Below are positions 1 to 3,678 of a DNA stretch of 6,231 nucleotides, one piece after another. A program made the position numbers and the translations under genes. The stretch's first letter is position 1. Every line of letters begins with the position of its first letter. Source of the stretch: Thermoplasmata archaeon (GTDB lineage Archaea > Thermoplasmatota > Thermoplasmata > Thermoplasmatales > Thermoplasmataceae); NCBI GenBank assembly GCA_021811505.1, contig JAJZOM010000236.1, positions 1 to 6,231 of the forward strand, written 5' to 3'. Below the pieces are notes generated by a model. The model was given only the letters and a program-made list of their open reading frames with translations. It was not told the origin of the DNA and did no database searches.

Positions 1-381
1 CTCTCAATTATCGGGTACAGATCTTTTTATCTCCTGTATGAGGACTTCCTTTACCTTCTTGATTACTGGATAACTCCGTGGCTTGGAGTAATGATAGCCG
101 ACTTCTTCATTGTTCGATTTGCTTACGGCAAGGGGACAAACAATCACGGATTCAATACAAGGGGGGTAGCTTCATATGTTCTTGGCATCGCTGTGTCGGT
201 TCCGTTTATGAATCCCGGTTCAATAATTAGCGAAATGCCAATATCTTACATTCTCGGAGGTGTCGATATCAGCTATTTTGTATCATTTCTGGTCTCGCTA
301 CTTCTTTACTGGCTGTTTTCAGCCTTTCCAGTAAGGATTAAATCTCACGGTGCATCACTGAGCAATGGCAGTGATCAATGA
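1..381 (+). CDS. NCS1-family nucleobase:cation symporter, C-terminal part (5'-truncated by window edge)
   Basis: The open frame enters from the left edge and gives 126 visible residues, so the N-terminal part (most of a usual 400-500 residue, 12-helix carrier) is missing. Residues 13-38, read as YEDFLYLLDYWITPWLGV then MIADFFIV, match the conserved late-helix signature of purine/cytosine permease (NCS1) proteins. Two further hydrophobic helices follow at about residues 55-76 and 88-109, ending in a short polar tail. The family imports nucleobases or related compounds (cytosine, uracil, allantoin, hydantoins) across the cytoplasmic membrane with H+ or Na+; the substrate cannot be told from this end. 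The ATG at 91 is internal and not the true start. The last 17 bp overlap the dUTPase start in another frame, which points to one transcript and coupled translation. A different transporter is unlikely, but the call rests on about a quarter of the protein. Confidence 0.8.
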   Translation, partial: LSIIGYRSFYLLYEDFLYLLDYWITPWLGVMIADFFIVRFAYGKGTNNHGFNTRGVASYVLGIAVSVPFMNPGSIISEMPISYILGGVDISYFVSFLVSLLLYWLFSAFPVRIKSHGASLSNGSDQ

Positions 382-853
382 TTCAGAAATAGAACAACTA
401 TGTTCTAGGGGGATCCTGATTTCTTCGGAATTCAATCCAAATAACGTAACACCCAACGGGTATGATCTTACCGTGGACGTGATCAGGATGGGTTCTACAG
501 ATTACTCTAATGAAACTGAAGTTCCGCCGTTGACGCATTTCCTTGTAAGCACCAGGGAGTTCTTGTCAATGCCCTCAGATATCTGCGCCCAGATGTGGAT
601 TAGGTCCTCAATGGCCAGGAAGGGGATAATCGGATCATTCGGATTTATAGATGCTGGTTTTCAGGGAAATCTCACGCTGTCATTCTTCAATTCCTCCAGT
701 GAAAAATTTTCAATTTCCCCCGGATCAAGAATAGCACAGATAGTTTTCCTGAGGATGGAATCCTCCTCTAGCAGGGACTATGGAAACAGATCGGGCAACT
801 ATCAGGGAAGCAGGGGCATTCAGGTAAATGGCAAGAACTCTGGGCAAACTTAA
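365..853 (+). CDS. dut: Archaeal-type dUTPase (dCTP deaminase/dUTPase superfamily)
   Basis: 162 residues. The family hydrolyses dUTP to dUMP and pyrophosphate in the cytosol as a trimer, keeping uracil out of DNA and supplying dUMP for dTMP. The family motifs appear in order: NGYDL with D38 (31-38), RSSMAR (80-85), GFIDAGFQG (93-101), PGSRIAQIVF (119-128) and a C-terminal glycine-rich RSGNYQGSRG (142-151). Sequence around the motifs resembles dCTP deaminase, but the position of the deaminase catalytic glutamate (E138 in E. coli Dcd, within LEFYN) is Ser106 in LSFFN. The following RIAQIVF is also dUTPase-like. I therefore infer dUTPase activity without deamination; automatic annotation may still call it dCTP deaminase. 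The ATG at 365 lies 17 bp inside the permease end and no clear Shine-Dalgarno precedes it, suggesting translational coupling. The 3' end overlaps the next gene by 26 bp. The length is normal for the archaeal family. Confidence 0.8.
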   Translation: MAVINDSEIEQLCSRGILISSEFNPNNVTPNGYDLTVDVIRMGSTDYSNETEVPPLTHFLVSTREFLSMPSDICAQMWIRSSMARKGIIGSFGFIDAGFQGNLTLSFFNSSSEKFSISPGSRIAQIVFLRMESSSSRDYGNRSGNYQGSRGIQVNGKNSGQT

Positions 854-1493
854 TTTTCCGGTTTTAAATAAGGTAAGGTTGAGAAACAAAGAAGACTATC
901 TGCTGGTCACCTGGGAATTTCTGGAATCATTTGAGAGTGCATCAGAGAGAGATATAGCTTCAAGACTTGGAATAACTGCAGCCACGGCTTCCCAGTATAT
1001 ATCCGCACTGGTGGAGGAAGGTTTGTTGAACAGGGAGGGGAGATCCATTTTATTCACACCGTCTGGCAAAAAGATGACAGTTCCTCTGGTCAGGATGCAC
1101 AGAGTTTCCGAGGTGTTTGCGTATCGCTTCCTTGAGGTCCCATGGGAGGATTCACATGTGTCCGTTATGGAACTTGAGCATCTCTTCTACGGGGAAAAGG
1201 GAGAAACACTTTTTAAGAATCTCGGGCGTCCCTCCACATGCCCACATGGAAATCCCACAAATCCTGTGGAAAGAGTTCCGGGAATAAGCGCGTCTCTATT
1301 GCAGACAGGCAATTATAAAGTTTCCCGTGTGGTCTTTGAAGACAGAGATCTCCTTAAAAAGCTCGCATCAGTAGAAGCTTATCCAGGAAGGGAGGTAATC
1401 CTTGACACCAGTGATGGGGTAACTCTGAAGACAGAGATCGGCGAGATAAAGTTATTTCCGGCGGAAACACAGGCGCTTATTCTTGTGAAGTAG
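828..1493 (+). CDS. DtxR/MntR-family metal-dependent transcriptional repressor with FeoA-like C-terminal domain
   Basis: 221 residues with the three-part layout of the DtxR/IdeR family. Residues about 20-85 form a winged helix-turn-helix (DIASRLGITAATASQYISAL, then the wing). Residues 88-145 form the metal-binding and dimerisation domain, and about 150-221 an SH3-like FeoA domain. Aligned by eye to DtxR and MntR, the metal ligands H91, E95, H110, E117 and H118 are kept, as is the family segment TCPHGNP (137-143). D23 matches MntR Asp8, but Leu26 replaces MntR Glu11 and Met114 sits where DtxR has Cys102 and MntR Glu99. It should bind DNA when loaded with Fe2+ or Mn2+ and repress metal-uptake genes; which metal is uncertain. 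It overlaps the dUTPase gene by 26 bp, so it is probably co-transcribed. A TTG at 879 (residue 18) is an alternative start just before the conserved EDY segment. The 3' end overlaps the opposing RNase Z gene by 17 bp. Confidence 0.88.
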   Translation: MARTLGKLNFPVLNKVRLRNKEDYLLVTWEFLESFESASERDIASRLGITAATASQYISALVEEGLLNREGRSILFTPSGKKMTVPLVRMHRVSEVFAYRFLEVPWEDSHVSVMELEHLFYGEKGETLFKNLGRPSTCPHGNPTNPVERVPGISASLLQTGNYKVSRVVFEDRDLLKKLASVEAYPGREVILDTSDGVTLKTEIGEIKLFPAETQALILVK

Positions 1494-2427
1494 CGCTTCC
1501 CAGCGGCATCAGGTCAGTTCTTTTAGGGACATCGTATTCAAGGAACTCTCTACTGAGGTAGGAATCCTTAAAAATTCCCTTGGCCTCGACCAGAAGATCC
1601 TTTGGATCCGGAATTCTGGGGCTGTAATGGAAAAGGTAGAACCTCTTCACTTTCGCATCGGAAGCAATGAGTGCAGCCTGTCTGGAGGACGTATGTCCGA
1701 ATTCGTTCACCTTGGGTTCATATTGTGAATCTGTAGTGGTTTCGTGGATCAGGACGTCGGCTCCATATGCAAAGGTCTTCATCGACTCCATGGGTCTTGT
1801 ATCACCAGAATAGACGACTTTTCTGCCCTTCTTGAGTCCTGCTGCAATCATGTCCAGAGTGATGACCTTACCTTCTATCTCTGCAAAACCCTTATCCCTT
1901 ATCTCCTCAATTCTCCTGTCGGGTATATTCAGTGAATCAACCTTCTTTCTGTCAATCTTGACCAGATCGTTCTCTTCGAAAGAATAGGAAAGGGCTGGCA
2001 CAGGATGATCATTCTTCAGAGTTCTGACCTTGAAGTCATCGAACTGGACAACCTGATCCGGTAGAAGTTCATGGACGAATATATCGAACGAAAGTGTATA
2101 ATAACCGACACTCAGTGCATTTTGTAATATGTTTCTTGCCATTATAGGTCCATAAATGTGAAGTGGTTTTTCCCGTCCATTAAAGGACATGCTCTGGATA
2201 AGGCCAATGATTCCGAGAAAGTGATCTCCATGGAAGTGGGTAAGAAATATGTTATCTATCTGCATAAACGAAATCTTGCTCTCCATAATCCTTTTCTGTG
2301 ATCCTTCACCGCAGTCCAGAAGATTGGTTACGTCATCCGATTGAAGTACTATACAGGGCATTGCCCTGCCAGGTACAGGCCATGATCCACCTGTCCCAAT
2401 GAACGTGATCTTGAAACTGGAAACCAT
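1477..2427 (-). CDS. rnz: Ribonuclease Z (tRNA 3'-processing endonuclease)
   Basis: 316 residues, the usual length of short-form RNase Z. This metallo-beta-lactamase-fold zinc enzyme removes the 3' trailer of pre-tRNA in the cytosol. The N-terminal ITFIGTGGSWPVPGR (7-21) is the typical first strand and loop. The zinc motif HFHGDH gives H64, H66, D68 and H69. H141 lies in NDHPVPALSY, D209 in YSGDT, H245 in GHTSS and H267 in LFHYSPR, so the expected ligand and catalytic set is complete. The region around 95-190 holds the insert expected for the tRNA-binding flexible arm. The ATG at 2427 is chosen because the GTGGSW strand begins just after it. No Shine-Dalgarno is seen, but a TATA-like box lies about 60 bp upstream. 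The gene converges on the repressor gene, with 17 bp of shared 3' sequence, and has no obvious T-rich terminator. Confidence 0.95.
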   Translation of the reverse strand: MVSSFKITFIGTGGSWPVPGRAMPCIVLQSDDVTNLLDCGEGSQKRIMESKISFMQIDNIFLTHFHGDHFLGIIGLIQSMSFNGREKPLHIYGPIMARNILQNALSVGYYTLSFDIFVHELLPDQVVQFDDFKVRTLKNDHPVPALSYSFEENDLVKIDRKKVDSLNIPDRRIEEIRDKGFAEIEGKVITLDMIAAGLKKGRKVVYSGDTRPMESMKTFAYGADVLIHETTTDSQYEPKVNEFGHTSSRQAALIASDAKVKRFYLFHYSPRIPDPKDLLVEAKGIFKDSYLSREFLEYDVPKRTDLMPLGSATSQE

Positions 2428-2621
2428 GGAATGTGATAATGGCCATGTAAATTATTCTTTTCCAAGAAAGCTATTCAAGCAGTGATATAAATAAAAAATT
2501 TGATCTTAAGACATTCCTTTCAGGTGTCATAATTTTGCTAACATGCTGACTGCTACATCCCAGCGGTAGCGATCATAAAGACCACACAAATATCGTATCT
2601 TGGTAGGAGGAATCACTTTTT
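2428..2621. other. Intergenic region between RNase Z and the Toprim gene; promoter plus a weak small ORF
   Basis: The left part contains the RNase Z promoter (minus strand). The rest has no recognised gene. A minus-strand frame from GTG at 2616 to a TGA at 2529-2527 would encode 29 residues rich in Tyr, Arg and Trp (it includes IRYLCGLYDRYRWDVAV), and a TTG at 2625 would add three residues. There is no Shine-Dalgarno, and the Arg codons CGA/CGC differ from the AGA/AGG preference of the neighbours, so I do not call it a gene. A short inverted repeat, GCTAC at 2552-2556 and GTAGC at 2566-2570 with a 9-nt loop, could form a small hairpin. It has no T-run beside it and does not fit a tRNA. Confidence 0.5.
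2484..2497 (-). promoter_or_regulatory. Archaeal TATA-box-like promoter of RNase Z
   Basis: Read on the minus strand this is TTTTTATTTATATC, with a core TTTATATC close to the archaeal TATA consensus and an A-rich stretch just upstream (CAAA). Transcription normally starts about 25 bp downstream, which puts the start near 2460 and leaves a leader of roughly 30 nt before the ATG at 2427. The leader shows no Shine-Dalgarno. This is pattern evidence only. Confidence 0.55.
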
Positions 2622-3005
2622 TCAAGAGGTGGTAGAATTAATTTTCCTTATTGCAGCGGGTATCTCCTCAACTGTATTGATTTGGAGATTTCTCCTGATA
2701 TATCTACTGAATTCAGAATCGACCTTTGTCCCATGTCCATTGAGGATCATGACGAGTCTGGAGCAAAGTTCCATACCCTTTTTGTCAAAATCGGTTAAAA
2801 TGATCACCTCTCTGTATCTCGACGAAATTTCCTCCGCCACCGCCACTAAGGTCTTTCCCTGGTTTATCTGAATGATTGTACCCTTAAAATTCATTGATCG
2901 GAGGCTCCTGATATCATTTCTGCCCTCAACAACTATTGGTACGGTGAGATTTTTCATGATATACCGGCTAAAAAATTCCATGATCTTCTGCTGTCTTGGA
3001 ACCAT
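2622..3005 (-). CDS. Small stand-alone Toprim-domain protein (UPF0292-like archaeal family)
   Basis: 127 residues, almost all one Toprim domain. The conserved glutamate is E27 in PIVVEGRND (23-31), and the DxD pair is D72 and D74 in ILTDFDKKG (69-77), so the Mg2+-binding acidic triad is intact. The strand-helix order and the NQGKTL segment (48-53) fit the small archaeal Toprim proteins related to DnaG primase, RNase M5 and the OLD/topoisomerase superfamily. Those relatives cut, join or polymerise nucleic acids, but the role of this single-domain family is not known to me, so only a nucleic-acid or phosphoryl-transfer role can be inferred. The ATG at 3005 is directly preceded in frame by a TGA (3008-3006), so the protein cannot begin further upstream; Met9 and Met17 are possible later starts. 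The gene is divergent from the peroxiredoxin and lies 194 bp from RNase Z on the same strand. Confidence 0.85.
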   Translation of the reverse strand: MVPRQQKIMEFFSRYIMKNLTVPIVVEGRNDIRSLRSMNFKGTIIQINQGKTLVAVAEEISSRYREVIILTDFDKKGMELCSRLVMILNGHGTKVDSEFSRYIRRNLQINTVEEIPAAIRKINSTTS

Positions 3006-3030
3006 TCAGATGTACATGGAAACACCTGTA

Positions 3031-3038
3031 GATAAAAT
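3031..3038 (-). promoter_or_regulatory. Possible TATA box of the Toprim gene
   Basis: The minus strand reads ATTTTATC here. A start site about 25 bp downstream would fall near 3010, leaving a leader of only about 5 nt before the ATG at 3005, so the mRNA would be leaderless or nearly so. That fits the lack of a Shine-Dalgarno. A second TATA-like string, GCATATATC on the minus strand at 3073-3081, is an alternative that would give a leader of about 45 nt. I cannot choose between them from sequence alone. Confidence 0.35.
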
Positions 3039-3089
3039 AGTATGCAGAGTTGGGATCTAGTTCTGATTCATGGGATATATGCTTCAACC

Positions 3090-3100
3090 CGGATAATCCG
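3090..3100. promoter_or_regulatory. Perfect 11-bp palindrome in the divergent Toprim/peroxiredoxin promoter region
   Basis: The string CGGATAATCCG is a perfect inverted repeat (CGGAT, A, ATCCG) about 85 bp upstream of the toprim ATG and 110 bp upstream of the peroxiredoxin ATG. A dimeric regulator could bind it, and it stands out as a GC-containing element beside AT-rich DNA. No regulator can be assigned, and short palindromes also arise by chance. Confidence 0.2.
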
Positions 3101-3169
3101 TCATAGTTCCCCCTTGAATTTTTTTGGAATATTTGAATTTATATTAGAATAAATCATAAAAAAAAGTAA

Positions 3170-3177
3170 TTATAAAT
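3170..3177 (+). promoter_or_regulatory. Archaeal TATA-like promoter of the peroxiredoxin gene
   Basis: TTATAAAT lies about 35 bp upstream of the ATG at 3211, after a long A-rich stretch (3156-3165) that could act as the upstream recognition element. A start about 25 bp downstream would be near 3199, giving a leader of roughly 12 nt. AGGTTGAT at 3197-3204 looks like an imperfect Shine-Dalgarno with 6 nt to the ATG, but it would sit at or across the predicted transcript start, so its use is uncertain. Confidence 0.55.
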
Positions 3178-3210
3178 AACTGCGTGAAATGACCACAGGT
3201 TGATGTTAAC

Positions 3211-3678
3211 ATGACTCTGGAAGTAGGTTCCGATGCCCCTGATTTTGAGGGCAAGACTGACAAAGGAACAAATGTTAGACTTTATGACTTGCTTAAATCT
3301 TCAGAAGTTGTCCTGTACTTTTATCCGAAGGACTCCACTCCAGGTTGCACAGCTGAGGCATGCAGCTTCAGGGACAACTGGGAAGATATTCAGAAGGCTG
3401 GTGCAGTTGTGATCGGCGTCAGCACGGACTCTCTTGATTCCCACAAGAAATTCAGAGACCACTATTCTCTGCCGTTTGATCTGGTTAGTGATCCGGATTA
3501 CAAAATAGGAAAGATGTATGGTCTTCATGGTTTCATTATCAAACCCAGAGTTACATTCGTCATAGACAGAGGGGGAAAGATCAGGCACGTGTATGAATCG
3601 CAGTTGAATGCGAAGAATCACGTCAGAGAAGCTCTGTCTGCACTCAAGTCCATTCATGCAGGCGAAAGTGGCAGTTAG
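3211..3678 (+). CDS. bcp: Bcp/PrxQ-type thiol peroxidase (peroxiredoxin)
   Basis: 155 residues, the normal length for the Bcp (PrxQ) group. It reduces hydrogen peroxide and organic hydroperoxides in the cytosol, using reducing power from thioredoxin-like partners. The peroxidatic motif PKDSTPGCT (39-47) gives the Pro-x3-Thr-x2-Cys pattern with peroxidatic C46. C51, five residues later, is the resolving cysteine typical of the two-cysteine PrxQ subtype. R113 in KPRVTFVID is the expected active-site arginine. The thioredoxin fold is otherwise complete (VVLYFYP, VVIGVSTD, LVSDPD). The ATG at 3211 fits the family start (GSDAPDF) and follows a TATA-like box. The gene stands alone on this strand, divergent from the Toprim gene, and its stop codon overlaps the Lhr stop by 4 bp (TTAG). 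No partner reductase is seen in the window. Confidence 0.95.
   Translation: MTLEVGSDAPDFEGKTDKGTNVRLYDLLKSSEVVLYFYPKDSTPGCTAEACSFRDNWEDIQKAGAVVIGVSTDSLDSHKKFRDHYSLPFDLVSDPDYKIGKMYGLHGFIIKPRVTFVIDRGGKIRHVYESQLNAKNHVREALSALKSIHAGESGS

Noticed and set aside
860..872. TATA-like TTTTAAATA at the start of the repressor gene as an internal promoter
   Set aside because: A start 25 bp downstream would fall beyond both plausible start codons (828 and 879), so it could not drive the full gene.
1744..1935. 63-codon + strand ORF inside the RNase Z gene
   Set aside because: It lies wholly antisense to a well-supported RNase Z gene and has no recognisable motif or start signal.
2541..2580. Possible tRNA or C/D-box RNA in the RNase Z/Toprim gap
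   Set aside because: There is only one 5-bp stem, no T-arm or acceptor pairing, and no convincing box C (RTGATGA) with a matching box D.
2629..3060. Two consecutive + strand ORFs (80 and 62 codons) opposite the Toprim gene
   Set aside because: The minus frame encodes a clear Toprim domain with all catalytic residues; the plus frames are hydrophobic shadow translations of it.
3301..3657. 118-codon minus-strand ORF opposite the peroxiredoxin gene
   Set aside because: It is antisense to an intact Bcp with its catalytic cysteines, and its translation is not protein-like.
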